This document shows, one piece after another, positions 51,802 to 61,235 of a DNA stretch of 64,000 bases. The position numbers were made by a program, and so were the translations under genes. A model generated the notes under the pieces. It did not search any database. It was given only the letters and a program-made list of their open reading frames with translations, and was not told where the DNA came from. Location: assembly GCA_018660465.1 (NCBI GenBank), contig JABJKH010000056.1, forward strand, positions 1 through 64,000, written 5' to 3'. This DNA comes from Rhodospirillaceae bacterium (lineage in GTDB: Bacteria; Pseudomonadota; Alphaproteobacteria; Rhodospirillales; JABJKH01). How positions within the stretch are numbered: position 1 is the stretch's first letter; every line of letters begins with the position of its first letter.

Positions 51802-54053
51802 AGTCTCAAGACACCATCGTTAAAGACCTGGTCCTGATCGGCGGTGGCCATAGCCATGTGGCGGTGCTGAAAATGTTCGGCATGAAGCCGATGCCCGGGG
51901 TGCGGATCACTGTTATCGCCAGGGATGTGCACACGCCGTATTCAGGAATGCTGCCGGGGTACGTGGCCGGGCATTATGACTTTGACGATGTGCATATTGA
52001 CCTCAGGCCCTTATCTCAATTTGCCGGGGCCAGGTTGTACCATGACGAGGCGATCCGAATTGATCACGTGAACAAGAAGGTGATTTGCAAAAACCGTCCT
52101 CCGGTTTCCTATGATCTGTTGTCCGTGAACATCGGCTCGACGCCCCGCGTTACGGGGGCAGCGGAATTGGGCACGCCGGTCAAACCGATCAACCGTTTCG
52201 TTCGGCGTTGGGAGCGACTATCCGATCGCATTATGGAAAACCCTGGCCCGCACAAGATTGCCATTGTTGGTGCTGGGGCGGCCGGGGTTGAAATCCTGCT
52301 GGCCATTCAATTTCGGTTAAAGAACATGCTGAAGGATAGGGGGCGGGATTCAGAGGAATTGGAATTTCATCTGGTCTCCAAGACCGAGACCATAATGCCG
52401 CAGTTCCCGGCATCGGTCGGTCAGCGGTTTGAACGCGTATTGAAAGAACGCGGCGTTATCGTGCATCGTGGCCGTGAGGCGGAACAAACATCAGCCGGAA
52501 CATTAGAACTGGTTGGCGGAGAGACGTTGAAGTTGGATGAGATCTTGTGGGTGACGGCTGCAGGTGCTGCCCCTTGGTTGAAGGAGTCAGGATTGGCCGT
52601 TGATGAGCATGGCTTCGTTTCGGTCAAGGACACATTAGAATCAACATCGCACCCGGGCATCTTCGCTGTTGGCGATATCGCGGATGTCGTCAATCATCCG
52701 CGGCCCAAGGCGGGGGTCTTTGCTGTCCGACAAGGAAAACCCTTGGCTAAGAATCTACGGCGGGTCCTACTTGGCAAATCTCCTGTTCCTTTCGCGCCCC
52801 AAAAGACGATCCTGGCCTTAATCAGCACCGGTGACAAATACGCGGTTGCAACCAAAGGGGCGATTACATTTGCCGGTGATTGGGTCTGGAAGTGGAAGGA
52901 CTGGATTGACGTTCGCTTTATGACCAAGTTCAGCGATCTGCCGGAAATGGACGAAGATGAAAAATCCAATCTTGATAGCCGCCTTGCCGATCAAGATACC
53001 TTGAAGGAAATTTCCGCCATCGCCATGCGCTGTGGGGGGTGTGGGGCGAAAGTCGGGGCAAATGTGTTGACCCGTGCTTTGTCGGAACTCAAACCGGTTG
53101 AGCGTCCCGACGTGCTGATCGGCTTGCACGAACCAGACGACGCGGCGGTGTTGGAAGTGCCGCCTGGGAAAGTCTTGGTCAACACGGTCGATTATTTTCG
53201 CGCCTTCATCGATGATCCTTATATTTTCGGCAAGGTCGCTGCCAACCACAGTCTCAGCGATGTCTTCGCCATGGGGGCCGAAGCACAATCGGCGCTGGCC
53301 ATCGCCACGGTTCCTTATGGTATCGAGTCCAAAGTCGAAGACACGATTAATCAGTTGATGGCGGGTGCGATGGAAATCTTGGCAGATGCCAACTGCGCGC
53401 TTGTCGGCGGCCATACCAGCGAGGGGGCGGAACTGGCGCTCGGGTTCTCAGTTAATGGTTTAGCCGATAAATCCCAGATCATGCGCAAGGGCGGGATGAA
53501 GCCAGGTGATCTTTTAATCCTGACCAAGCCCTTGGGGACCGGCACCCTGTTCGCCGCTGACATGCAGCAAAAGGCTAAGGGGCGTTGGGTTGAGGAGGCG
53601 CTACGATCTATGGTTCTGTCTAACCGTCGGGCGGCAGAATGCTTGTACGGTAACGACGCGACCGCCTGCACCGATGTGACCGGGTTCGGGTTGCTGGGTC
53701 ACATGGTTGAAATGATCAAGCCGTCAGGCGTGGACGTGGAAGTGGAATTGAAATCCCTGCCAATATTGGACGGCGCGATGGAATCTGTGCGGGCAGGAAT
53801 TCTCAGCACCCTACAACCGGCCAACGTGCGACTCAGGCGCGCCATTCGGAACATGGACGAAGCGGTGACGAGCGAGCTGTATCCGCTGGTGTTCGATCCT
53901 CAGACATCTGGTGGTTTATTGGCCAGCGTGCCCGATAATCGGGCCGGGACGTGTCTCAATGAATTGCGCGATATGGGCTACGATAAGGCCGCAATCGTTG
54001 GTCGGGTAAAGCCTGAGAGCAATAACTTGGAGCCGGTGACGTTGGTGGTTTGA
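51798..54053 (+). CDS. selD: Fused FAD/NAD(P) oxidoreductase-selenide, water dikinase (SelD)
   Basis: The 751-residue fusion has an N-terminal pyridine nucleotide-disulphide-type oxidoreductase (about 1-400; LVLIGGGHSHVAVLKM for FAD, IAIVGAGAAGVE for NAD(P), FAVGDIAD) and a C-terminal SelD (about 405-751). The SelD active site reads CGGCGAKV: catalytic Cys415 and Lys418 are kept, but the second Cys of the GCGCK motif is Ala417. DDAAVLEVPPGKVLVNTVDYF is the metal/ATP region and FDPQTSGGLL the C-terminal signature. SelD makes selenophosphate from selenide and ATP, needed for Sec, 2-selenouridine and selenoneine. The oxidoreductase may generate or hand over selenide. Last gene of the importer operon. 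Confidence 0.93.
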   Translation: MKSQDTIVKDLVLIGGGHSHVAVLKMFGMKPMPGVRITVIARDVHTPYSGMLPGYVAGHYDFDDVHIDLRPLSQFAGARLYHDEAIRIDHVNKKVICKNRPPVSYDLLSVNIGSTPRVTGAAELGTPVKPINRFVRRWERLSDRIMENPGPHKIAIVGAGAAGVEILLAIQFRLKNMLKDRGRDSEELEFHLVSKTETIMPQFPASVGQRFERVLKERGVIVHRGREAEQTSAGTLELVGGETLKLDEILWVTAAGAAPWLKESGLAVDEHGFVSVKDTLESTSHPGIFAVGDIADVVNHPRPKAGVFAVRQGKPLAKNLRRVLLGKSPVPFAPQKTILALISTGDKYAVATKGAITFAGDWVWKWKDWIDVRFMTKFSDLPEMDEDEKSNLDSRLADQDTLKEISAIAMRCGGCGAKVGANVLTRALSELKPVERPDVLIGLHEPDDAAVLEVPPGKVLVNTVDYFRAFIDDPYIFGKVAANHSLSDVFAMGAEAQSALAIATVPYGIESKVEDTINQLMAGAMEILADANCALVGGHTSEGAELALGFSVNGLADKSQIMRKGGMKPGDLLILTKPLGTGTLFAADMQQKAKGRWVEEALRSMVLSNRRAAECLYGNDATACTDVTGFGLLGHMVEMIKPSGVDVEVELKSLPILDGAMESVRAGILSTLQPANVRLRRAIRNMDEAVTSELYPLVFDPQTSGGLLASVPDNRAGTCLNELRDMGYDKAAIVGRVKPESNNLEPVTLVV

Positions 54054-54060
54054 GGAAGCG

Positions 54061-54825
54061 CTAACCCGCCATCCCACCATCCGCCATGAACACACTGCCG
54101 GTGCTAAAGCTGCTCATGTCTGATGCCAGGAACAGCACTGATTGCGCGACTTCGTCTGGTGTGCCGTGACGGCGAAGGGGAATGCGTTGGTTGAGCATTT
54201 CGGTGGCGTCTATTCCTAAGACCTTGCTCATGCGGTTTTCGATTTCCAGTTGGAAGTCGTTGTCGATGGGGCCGGGGGCGATGGCATTTACACGAATGTT
54301 GCGGGGGGCGACTTCCTTGGCGATGGAACGCATCATGCCAATGACGGCGTGCTTGGATGTGGCATAGGCGACCGTGTTCGGGTTGGCCTGCACGCCCATA
54401 ATACTCGACGTAATGATAACACTGCCGCCATCGCCCATATGCGGCATGGCGAGTTTACAGGCGAGGAAGGGGCCGCGGACGTTGGCCGCAATCACCGCAT
54501 CAAACGTATCAATCGGAAAGTCGGCGATGGGTTTGTTGTTGCCGCTAAAACCCGCATTGCAAAACAACACATCAATGCGGCCCCATTTATCCAAAGTCTG
54601 ATCGATGTAGTTTTGGGTGTCTTGTTCGCTGGAAACATCTGCCTGGGCCGCTGCGACCCGGTCGCTTTCTCCACCTAAAGATTCTAACGCTTTGGTAATG
54701 TTGTCGGTATTGTTATCGACCAGCATGACACTGCCGCCTTCATCGTGAAGCAAATTGGCACTTGCAAGGCCGATGCTACCGGCCCCACCGGTAATTATGC
54801 AGACTCTGTCATCCATCTTGCCCAT
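54061..54825 (-). CDS. Short-chain dehydrogenase/reductase, classical
   Basis: The 254-residue SDR has TGGAGSIG (13-20), CNAG (90-93), Ser in ITSSIMG, and YATSK for the catalytic Tyr/Lys, followed by PRNIRVNAIAPG. All catalytic residues are present. An AAGGAAA Shine-Dalgarno precedes the ATG. It converges on the SelD fusion with only 7 bp between stops. The substrate is unknown. It lies downstream of the HD-GYP regulator gene on the same strand, 57 bp away. Confidence 0.9.
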   Translation of the reverse strand: MGKMDDRVCIITGGAGSIGLASANLLHDEGGSVMLVDNNTDNITKALESLGGESDRVAAAQADVSSEQDTQNYIDQTLDKWGRIDVLFCNAGFSGNNKPIADFPIDTFDAVIAANVRGPFLACKLAMPHMGDGGSVIITSSIMGVQANPNTVAYATSKHAVIGMMRSIAKEVAPRNIRVNAIAPGPIDNDFQLEIENRMSKVLGIDATEMLNQRIPLRRHGTPDEVAQSVLFLASDMSSFSTGSVFMADGGMAG

Positions 54826-54882
54826 GGGGGATTTCCTTTTTGAATAACGATTAAAGCGCCAATGTGGCTGTACTGAAAAGGT

Positions 54883-56004
54883 TTAGCTGGCGGCCTGAAC
54901 AAGCTTGGCGTTGAGTGCTTCCAGCCTGGATTGACCTTCGGCGACGTCGGTGTATTGATCCCGAACTTCCAAAACTTGAGGTAGCTTTTCGAGGAATTTT
55001 TCGACCAGTTCTGGATCAAAATGGGCACCCGATTCTTTCTTCAACAGATCCACGGCTCTATCAACCGGCCATGCCTTTTTGTAAGGCCGTTCACTGGTTA
55101 ACGCGTCGAACACGTCGGCAATTGCCGCGATCCTACCTTCAATGGGGATATCGGCCCCCGAAATATTTTGCGGATAGCCCGACCCGTCCCATTTTTCGTG
55201 GTGAGAAAGCGCGATTGAATACGCCATTTCCATCAGGGGGGAATCTCGCGTCGATAAAATATCAGCACCGATTTCAACATGGGACTTCATAATTTCCCAC
55301 TCGTTGGGTTCAAAATTACCGGGCTTGAGTAAAATCGCGTCGGGAATACCAATTTTCCCTACGTCATGCATTGGGCTGGCATAAAGCAGCATTTCTGAAA
55401 CATCATCCGATAACCCGACCGACTGTCCCAACAGCTGACAGGACTTGGACATACGAATAACATGGTTGCCGGTTTCGTTATCGCGGTATTCACCGGCGCG
55501 GCCCAGGTAATGGATGATCTGTAGGCGCGTATTCTGAAGTTCCTGGGTTCGGGCCTGGACATCCCGTTCCAGGGTTTCGGCGTAGCGGTTCTTCATATTG
55601 TAGTACTGGCGCACTTCCAACATGTTGCGAATGCGCTGAAGAACCTCTGCTTGCTGGAATGGTTTGGTCAGGAAATCCTTGGCACCGTTCACCAGCGCAT
55701 TCAACCGGGTTTCCGTATCGGTCTGCGCCGTCAGAACCAAAATCGGCAGGTAATCGTCCTTAATGATATTGCCGAGTTCCTGCATCACCTCAATGCCGTT
55801 CATGTGTGGCATTCGGATGTCGAGCATGATCAAGTCGAAATCATGTTCGAGTTGAAGCGCTTTAACTTCTCGTGGATCCTGAGTACTCCAAACATTGGTG
55901 TAATCTTGGCTGGCGAGAACTTCTTCTAAAAGCATAACATTCGCCGGTTCGTCATCGACGATTAAGATACGTGAACTTAAAATTTGGTCGTCTACGGTGC
56001 CCAT
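54883..56004 (-). CDS. Response regulator with intact HD-GYP phosphodiesterase domain (RpfG-like)
   Basis: The 373-residue protein has a receiver domain (phospho-acceptor Asp62 in LIMLDIRMPHMNG, Lys in FLTKPF), a coiled-coil linker and a full HD-GYP domain: HD at 213-214 (MHDVGKIGIP), HHE at 268-270 and GYP at 276-278. It should hydrolyse c-di-GMP when signalled by a partner kinase, which is not in the window. It contrasts with the degenerate domain at 2349-4508. The 286 bp upstream to the next gene are AT-rich, and no feature was recognised in them. Confidence 0.94.
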   Translation of the reverse strand: MGTVDDQILSSRILIVDDEPANVMLLEEVLASQDYTNVWSTQDPREVKALQLEHDFDLIMLDIRMPHMNGIEVMQELGNIIKDDYLPILVLTAQTDTETRLNALVNGAKDFLTKPFQQAEVLQRIRNMLEVRQYYNMKNRYAETLERDVQARTQELQNTRLQIIHYLGRAGEYRDNETGNHVIRMSKSCQLLGQSVGLSDDVSEMLLYASPMHDVGKIGIPDAILLKPGNFEPNEWEIMKSHVEIGADILSTRDSPLMEMAYSIALSHHEKWDGSGYPQNISGADIPIEGRIAAIADVFDALTSERPYKKAWPVDRAVDLLKKESGAHFDPELVEKFLEKLPQVLEVRDQYTDVAEGQSRLEALNAKLVQAAS

Positions 56005-56290
56005 GAAGTGCGCTTTCTATACCCTATATAGAAATATGAGTATTTTTTTTAATTGAGTCTACTGATCATATAGCAAATTAAATAATTTACGATTCTTTAA
56101 CAATAACCAAAGCTAAAACCCCTTCCAGGGTCGATGCAAGACCATATTGGGACTTGCCAGATTTAATAAGAATAGATCGTAATTGAATGATTAATTTTCG
56201 AGTCTAAATTTCAAGCTAAAGGCTACATCTGATGTCTGTCATAAACCTGTCATAGCATTCAAAAGATTGTGTTTTATGGCTCTGAAACTG

Positions 56291-56992
56291 TCAAAACTTC
56301 TCCACCCAGGGACGCAGTTCAACTTCCCAGGTCCAGGCGCTGCGGTGCTGGCGATGGGTATCTAAATAGGACTGCGCAATGGCATCTGGTTCCAGCAGCG
56401 AATCCGCCGGTTTTCCTTCCGCGCGAGAGGCGTTTCTGGGGCTACTGATACCGCCATCAATGACAAAGTGGGCGATGTGGATGTTCTGGGGTGCCAGTTC
56501 TCGGGCCATGCTTTGCGCCAGTCCGCGCAGACCAAATTTCCCCATGGCAAAGGATGCGGACTGAGGGTAGCCCTTGATGCTGGCCGATGCGCCGGTGAAT
56601 TGGATGGAGCCGCTGCCGCGTTCCACCATGTCCTTGGCCGCAGTCTGGGCAACAAGAAAGCCGCTATAGCAGGTGATCAGAATCGCCTTTTTGACCTCGT
56701 CCTGGTCAAGTTCAATAAAAGGCCCCCGCACCCGGTAGCTGGGGTTGTAAACCACCACGTCCGGCACGCCAATTTCCGCTTTAACCGCAGCCCACATGGA
56801 CTCGATAGACTCCGCATCGCCGACATCGCAGGCGACTGTCACGGCATCAATTTCACCGGCCAGGTCGGCGAGCTTGCCAGTGTCGCGGGCGGTAAGGGCC
56901 ACTTTCATGCCTTGGGCCGCGAACAGCCGGGCCAAAGAGGCACTAAGCCCCGGGCCAGCGCCAACGATGAGTGCAGTTTCTTGATCAGCCAT
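56291..56992 (-). CDS. SDR family protein with Phe in place of catalytic Tyr
   Basis: The 233-residue protein has GAGPGLSASL (11-20) as the nucleotide loop and YNPSYRVRG in place of NNAG. The YxxxK motif reads Phe148-AMG-Lys152 in QSASFAMGKFGLRGLAQSM, so the Tyr is absent but the Lys is kept. The tail HIAHFVIDGGI is typical of a subgroup of unknown-function SDRs that share these changes. Classical ketone reduction is doubtful. It follows the aldo-keto reductase gene on the same strand, 24 bp away. Confidence 0.85.
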   Translation of the reverse strand: MADQETALIVGAGPGLSASLARLFAAQGMKVALTARDTGKLADLAGEIDAVTVACDVGDAESIESMWAAVKAEIGVPDVVVYNPSYRVRGPFIELDQDEVKKAILITCYSGFLVAQTAAKDMVERGSGSIQFTGASASIKGYPQSASFAMGKFGLRGLAQSMARELAPQNIHIAHFVIDGGISSPRNASRAEGKPADSLLEPDAIAQSYLDTHRQHRSAWTWEVELRPWVEKF

Positions 56993-57016
56993 TATTTTAT
57001 CCTTCTTTTCAAAAAA

Positions 57017-58009
57017 TTATCGCATGCCGCCGGAGGTTCTATTTATTGCGTACATAATTGGTTTTAAGTCGTAGGGGGTTTCCAATCGCGCGATTTCCTC
57101 GTCACGGAGGGTGATTTCGGTGGCGTCGATAAGATCCTTTAACTGGGCGACTTCGGTGGGTCCTATGAGGGGAGCTGTCATGCCCTGGACTTGTAACAGC
57201 CAAGCGGTGGCAATCTGCACGGCTTTGACGCCGCGCTCCTCGGCGATCTTTGAAACCTCTGTGACGATCGCAGCCTCGTCGCTTGAACCATAAATTGAGG
57301 CGGCGTTTCCGTCGCCTTTTTCCCGGTCGCTGCCTTGGTAGTCGGCCCCTGCCAGCTTGCCTCTGGCGAGCGGGCTCCAGGGTGTGTAGCCGATACCTTC
57401 TTCGAGATACAATGGCAGCATTTCCATCTCATCTGATCGATCGAGCAGATTAAAATGGTTCTGCACCGTCACGAACCTGGGCCAGCCATGGGCATCCGCT
57501 AAATACAGCGCCCGGGTGAGTTGCCGGGCATAATAGTTGGAACAGCCGACATACCGCGTTTTGCCTGCCTTGCGCACATCGTGAAGCGCTTCCAAGGTTT
57601 CTTCAATCGGTGTCTCGTAATCCCAGCGATGGACAACAAAAAGATCGACGTAGTCCATGCCGAGGCGCCCAAGCGACGCATCGATGGCCTCAAAAATGTG
57701 TTTCCGGGACAGGCCTTGTTGAGTTGGCATGTCGCCTTGCGGCAGTGCCACCTTGGTTGAGACCACGATCTCATCCCGCTTGGCCATATCGCGAAGCGTA
57801 CGCCCGGTAACTTCTTCGCTGACACCTTGGGAATACTGGTTGGCGGTATCGAAGTAATTGATGCCGGCTTCCAGGGCGGTCTTGATGACAGCGCGCGATT
57901 CTGGCTCATCGGCAACCCAAGGCCGCCAATCCGTCGTCCCCAGCGCCATGCAGCCCAGCGCCAGACGCGAAACTTTCAGGCCGGATTTACCGAGGTTTAC
58001 GTATTCCAT
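57017..58009 (-). CDS. Aldo/keto reductase
   Basis: The 330-residue TIM-barrel oxidoreductase has the catalytic tetrad Asp54, Tyr59, Lys86 and His127 (DTANQYS; STKVAL; VVHRWD), and YVGCSNYYARQL. The C-terminal part carries an NADP-type sequence (IGPTEVAQLKDLIDA). It resembles the YajO/Tas-like bacterial AKRs. The substrate is unknown. It lies 18 bp after the nitronate monooxygenase gene in the same direction, followed by the Phe-SDR, so the three appear to form an operon. Confidence 0.9.
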   Translation of the reverse strand: MEYVNLGKSGLKVSRLALGCMALGTTDWRPWVADEPESRAVIKTALEAGINYFDTANQYSQGVSEEVTGRTLRDMAKRDEIVVSTKVALPQGDMPTQQGLSRKHIFEAIDASLGRLGMDYVDLFVVHRWDYETPIEETLEALHDVRKAGKTRYVGCSNYYARQLTRALYLADAHGWPRFVTVQNHFNLLDRSDEMEMLPLYLEEGIGYTPWSPLARGKLAGADYQGSDREKGDGNAASIYGSSDEAAIVTEVSKIAEERGVKAVQIATAWLLQVQGMTAPLIGPTEVAQLKDLIDATEITLRDEEIARLETPYDLKPIMYAINRTSGGMR

Positions 58010-58027
58010 GTTCTATATTTCATCCCT

Positions 58028-59110
58028 TTACGGTGCCCCAACCAGATCCGTGAGGCGCCTCACTTCATCGATTGTTTCTTGAGTTAGTTGTTCCACCAGT
58101 TCGGCGGCTGGCATTGCTTGGCTCAGCGCGGCTGCCTGACCCGCCCACATTGTACCGTAGCCACTTTCCCCAGCATTCTTCGCTGCTGCCGCAAAGGATT
58201 TATTGGCGTCGTAGGCGATGGGGAAGGCAGGGATGCGTTCGTCATCGCTCCTAAATTGTTTCATGTATTCATTCGTAAATCCGCGCGCCGGGCGGCCTGA
58301 TACGACAGTGGTGACTTCGGTTGGCGTGTCACCTGATTCCAGCAACGCGCGATGGGCGTTGGTGGCCACAGTTTCGGGACAGGCGATGAAGGCGGTACCC
58401 AATTGTGCGCCGTCCGCCCCTAACATAAGGGCTGCGGCAATTCCGGCACCGTTCATAACTCCACCTGCTGCGATCACCGGGATATCAACCGTGTTTCTGA
58501 TGAGCGGCAGCAGCGCGAACGTGCCGATGTTCTGATCGATGGAAGGGTCGAAGACGCCCCTGTGGCCGCCAGCTTCATGGCCCTGAGCGATGACGGCATC
58601 TATGCCTGCTGCTGCTGCCGCTAGTGCTTCGGCAGGCGTTGTGACTGTTGCCAGAATAAGAGCACCGGTGGCTTTAAGCGCTTGTAGGCGCTTAGGCTCA
58701 GGCAGACCAAAGTGGAAGCTCAGTATCGCTGGCTTTTCGGCGAGGATGAGATCAAGCATGTCGTCGTTGTCATTAAACGACGTATAAATTTCATCAAGTG
58801 TGGCTGGCGGCGTGCCGCCAAATGCTGTCATTTGCGGCGCAAGGTTGGCGATCCAAGCTGCTTCCTTGTCGGTGTCACGCTCCGGCGTTTCGTGGCAGAA
58901 AAAGTTCACATTGAACGGCCGATTGGTGCCGGCGCGAACGGCCTTTATCAAGGGTTCTGCGGCGGCTGCGTTTGATCCGCCGAGCGCCAGCGACCCCAGT
59001 GCCCCCGCATTGCAGACCGCAGCCGCCAGCTCAGGTGTAGAAACCCCAGCCATTGGTGCCTGGATGATGGGTACTGAAATGTCGAACAAGTCTGTGAGTC
59101 TGGTTTTCAC
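58028..59110 (-). CDS. Nitronate monooxygenase/2-nitropropane dioxygenase family flavoprotein
   Basis: The 360-residue FMN-dependent TIM-barrel has PIIQAPMAGVSTPELAAAVC at the N-terminus, VIAQGHEAGGHRG with the presumed catalytic His, and PVIAAGGVMNGAGIAAALMLGADGAQLGTAF (FMN phosphate site within VIAAGGV..GADG). Class II members oxidise nitronates; other family members are enoyl-ACP reductases (FabK), but the HEAGGHRG block favours the former. It is first in the operon with the AKR and SDR genes. Confidence 0.88.
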   Translation of the reverse strand: MKTRLTDLFDISVPIIQAPMAGVSTPELAAAVCNAGALGSLALGGSNAAAAEPLIKAVRAGTNRPFNVNFFCHETPERDTDKEAAWIANLAPQMTAFGGTPPATLDEIYTSFNDNDDMLDLILAEKPAILSFHFGLPEPKRLQALKATGALILATVTTPAEALAAAAAGIDAVIAQGHEAGGHRGVFDPSIDQNIGTFALLPLIRNTVDIPVIAAGGVMNGAGIAAALMLGADGAQLGTAFIACPETVATNAHRALLESGDTPTEVTTVVSGRPARGFTNEYMKQFRSDDERIPAFPIAYDANKSFAAAAKNAGESGYGTMWAGQAAALSQAMPAAELVEQLTQETIDEVRRLTDLVGAP

Positions 59111-59211
59111 GGGTGATTTCCCATATTTTTTGACCGCCGTAGGGTGCCAGCCCTGGAACTTGCTTTCAAGCGTCCTTATCTGGGAACAAATGAATTACTT
59201 CGGAGACGACA

Positions 59212-59544
59212 ATGACGACTAATGTACCACTCGAAATATCCGTGCAGGACCTACACGAATTGCGCACATCAGGGGCGGTTCACACAGTTTTGGATATCCG
59301 TGAAGTCCAAGAAGTTGAAATGGTGTCGCTTGAGGGAGCGCTGCACATTCCGATGAACACAATTCCCGAAAACCTAGACCAACTGCCCAAGGACGGTACC
59401 CTGGTCATCATGTGTCACCACGGCCCGCGCAGCGGCAGTGTGACGGCGTGGTTGCGGGATCAAGGTTATGATAACGCGACGAACCTGGCAGGCGGTATTC
59501 ACCAATGGGCAGCAGAGATTGATCCGGCGGTTGGGACTTATTAG
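59212..59544 (+). CDS. Rhodanese-domain protein
   Basis: The 110-residue single-domain rhodanese has active-site Cys68 in IMCHHGPRS, LDIREVQEVEMV near the N-terminus and the C-terminal NLAGGIHQWA. Such proteins transfer sulfane sulfur, and some can carry selenium as persulfide/perselenide. It lies 32 bp before a CDF-type gene. Its location between SelD and sen genes makes selenium transfer a possibility, but nothing in the sequence proves it. Confidence 0.92.
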   Translation: MTTNVPLEISVQDLHELRTSGAVHTVLDIREVQEVEMVSLEGALHIPMNTIPENLDQLPKDGTLVIMCHHGPRSGSVTAWLRDQGYDNATNLAGGIHQWAAEIDPAVGTY

Positions 59545-59576
59545 GATGTGAGTAGAGTTCCAGAAAGGTATTCCCA

Positions 59577-60215
59577 ATGTCGAACCAATGCTGTGGCGCA
59601 GATCTAAAGTTTGACGGCATGTCGGCGTCGTTCAAGCGCGCGCTGTGGATCGTCATCGCCATTAATGCAGTCATGTTCGTGATCGAAATGTCGGCGGGAT
59701 TTGCCTCGTCCTCACAAGCCCTAAAAGCCGACGCACTCGATTTTCTAGGCGATACCGTGACCTATGGGTTAAGCCTTTATGTGATTGGCATGTCGGTGGT
59801 TGTACGGGCGCGGGCGGCCTTGTTCAAGGGGGCCAGCCTCGCTGTCATGGGGCTTTGGGTGATGGGCTCGACGATCTATTACACGCTTCACAATTCGGCC
59901 CCTCAGGCTGAGATCATGAGCAGCATCGGCGCGTTGGCGTTGGTTGCCAATCTGATCAGTGTCGGGATTTTGCTCAAATACCGCGATGGAGATTCAAACG
60001 TGCGCTCGGTCTGGCTGTGCAGCCGCAATGATGCCATTGGCAACGTCGCGGTCATTTTGGCCGCAGGTGGGGTTTGGAGCACAGGCACCGCGTGGCCTGA
60101 TTTAATCGTCGCGGGGATTATGGCGAGCCTGTTCCTGTGGTCAGCGGCCTCTATCATCCGCCAGGCGCGGGGTGAAATTATAGAGTCTCGTGACTTGGCC
60201 GGACTCTCGATCTAA
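59577..60215 (+). CDS. Cation diffusion facilitator-like membrane protein
   Basis: The 212-residue protein has about six helices and two CDF-type metal motifs: ADALDFLGDTV in helix 2 and SRNDAIGNVAVIL in helix 5. It starts with NQCCGADLKFDG, a Cys pair that could bind metal. It lacks the cytoplasmic C-terminal domain of larger CDF proteins. It may export a divalent metal. It is likely cotranscribed with the rhodanese gene. Its stop overlaps the convergent dioxygenase gene by 4 bp. Confidence 0.87.
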   Translation: MSNQCCGADLKFDGMSASFKRALWIVIAINAVMFVIEMSAGFASSSQALKADALDFLGDTVTYGLSLYVIGMSVVVRARAALFKGASLAVMGLWVMGSTIYYTLHNSAPQAEIMSSIGALALVANLISVGILLKYRDGDSNVRSVWLCSRNDAIGNVAVILAAGGVWSTGTAWPDLIVAGIMASLFLWSAASIIRQARGEIIESRDLAGLSI

Positions 60216-61078
60216 ACCGGTACACTGCCTTGCACTTGGCTGCGGTGCATAATGCGGCGTTCGTTGGCGTTGAATTCGGCGCGGCGGTGCATGGCGCAAC
60301 GGTTGTCCCACATCACCACATCGCCTAAGGACCAGACGTGTTCGTAGACGCCGTCGGTTGCCTCAACAATCTGCCAAATCTCATCCAGCAGTTCTTCGCT
60401 TTCTTCCAGCGACATGCCCTCGATATAGGCGTTAAGACGGCGGCCTAGATACAACGCCTTGCGACCGGTCTCTGGATGGGTGCGGATCATCGGGTGCGAT
60501 GGGCCGGGTGTCAGAGAGGCGTCCGCCGTTTCTGCAAAATCATGGCGCAGCGCGCCATCGCTGGTATGGGAGGCATCATGCTTGCAACGGCGACCTTCAA
60601 GCCGTGAGGTGATGTGCGTCGGCAACGCCTCAAGCACGGCGTACATGTTCATAAATGAGGTATTGCCGCCGCGGGGGGGCAGTTCAAGCGCATGCAGTAT
60701 ACTTGCCGATGGGGGTCGCTCTACAAAGGCGCTGTCCGTATGCCAAAGCGCTTCGCCATAGCCCAACTGGCCAATTGGCTTGCCGTCTTCAATGACGTTG
60801 GAGATGACGTTAATTTCCGCCGGTATATCGTCTTTTTGCCCGGAACCTTTGGTGTAATTCAGCAATTTACTCGGCGGAAATTCCAAGTCGCCAAAGTGCT
60901 TGGCAAAGGCCATCAATGCGGGATCGCTAAGCTGCTGGTCGGGGAACACCAAGACGATATGATTTAACCATGCCTGGTGGAGTTCGGCGACCGTTTCAGC
61001 ATCCAACGACTGCGACAGATCAATGTCTGAAACAGTCGCGCCGACGGCACCATTATGGGATGTGACTTGTAAGTTCAT
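60212..61078 (-). CDS. TauD/TfdA-family Fe(II)/2-oxoglutarate dioxygenase
   Basis: The 288-residue protein has the 2-His-1-carboxylate metal triad: His113 and Asp115 in LWHTDSAF, and a distal His in CAMHRRAEF, followed by an Arg-rich tail for 2-oxoglutarate. LVFPDQQLSD and PSASILHALELPPRGGNTSF are further TauD-family blocks. Substrates in the family include taurine, sulfonates and aryloxyalkanoates; this one is undefined. The upstream 157-bp gap holds no obvious further feature. Confidence 0.9.
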   Translation of the reverse strand: MNLQVTSHNGAVGATVSDIDLSQSLDAETVAELHQAWLNHIVLVFPDQQLSDPALMAFAKHFGDLEFPPSKLLNYTKGSGQKDDIPAEINVISNVIEDGKPIGQLGYGEALWHTDSAFVERPPSASILHALELPPRGGNTSFMNMYAVLEALPTHITSRLEGRRCKHDASHTSDGALRHDFAETADASLTPGPSHPMIRTHPETGRKALYLGRRLNAYIEGMSLEESEELLDEIWQIVEATDGVYEHVWSLGDVVMWDNRCAMHRRAEFNANERRIMHRSQVQGSVPV

Positions 61079-61235
61079 GGGTCGGTCTCAAAATTCAGTA
61101 ACAAAACCACAATATGCAAACCCTATTCGAAACGGATCATTTACGCAAAGATCGCCAGGGGAGCTTTTGCCCCCATTAACCAATTCCTCGCAAATTTGTG
61201 GCAAATTGATGCTAAGATGTGCAGTGTGAGGAACA

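Noticed and set aside
56005-56290. Possible small RNA or gene in the 286-bp AT-rich gap before the HD-GYP regulator
   Set aside because: No coding frame with a ribosome-binding site, no strong hairpin with T-run and no recognised motif; it is probably promoter region only.
58028-59110. FabK-type enoyl-ACP reductase
   Set aside because: The HEAGGHRG block with the presumed catalytic His fits nitronate monooxygenase better, and no fatty-acid genes are adjacent.
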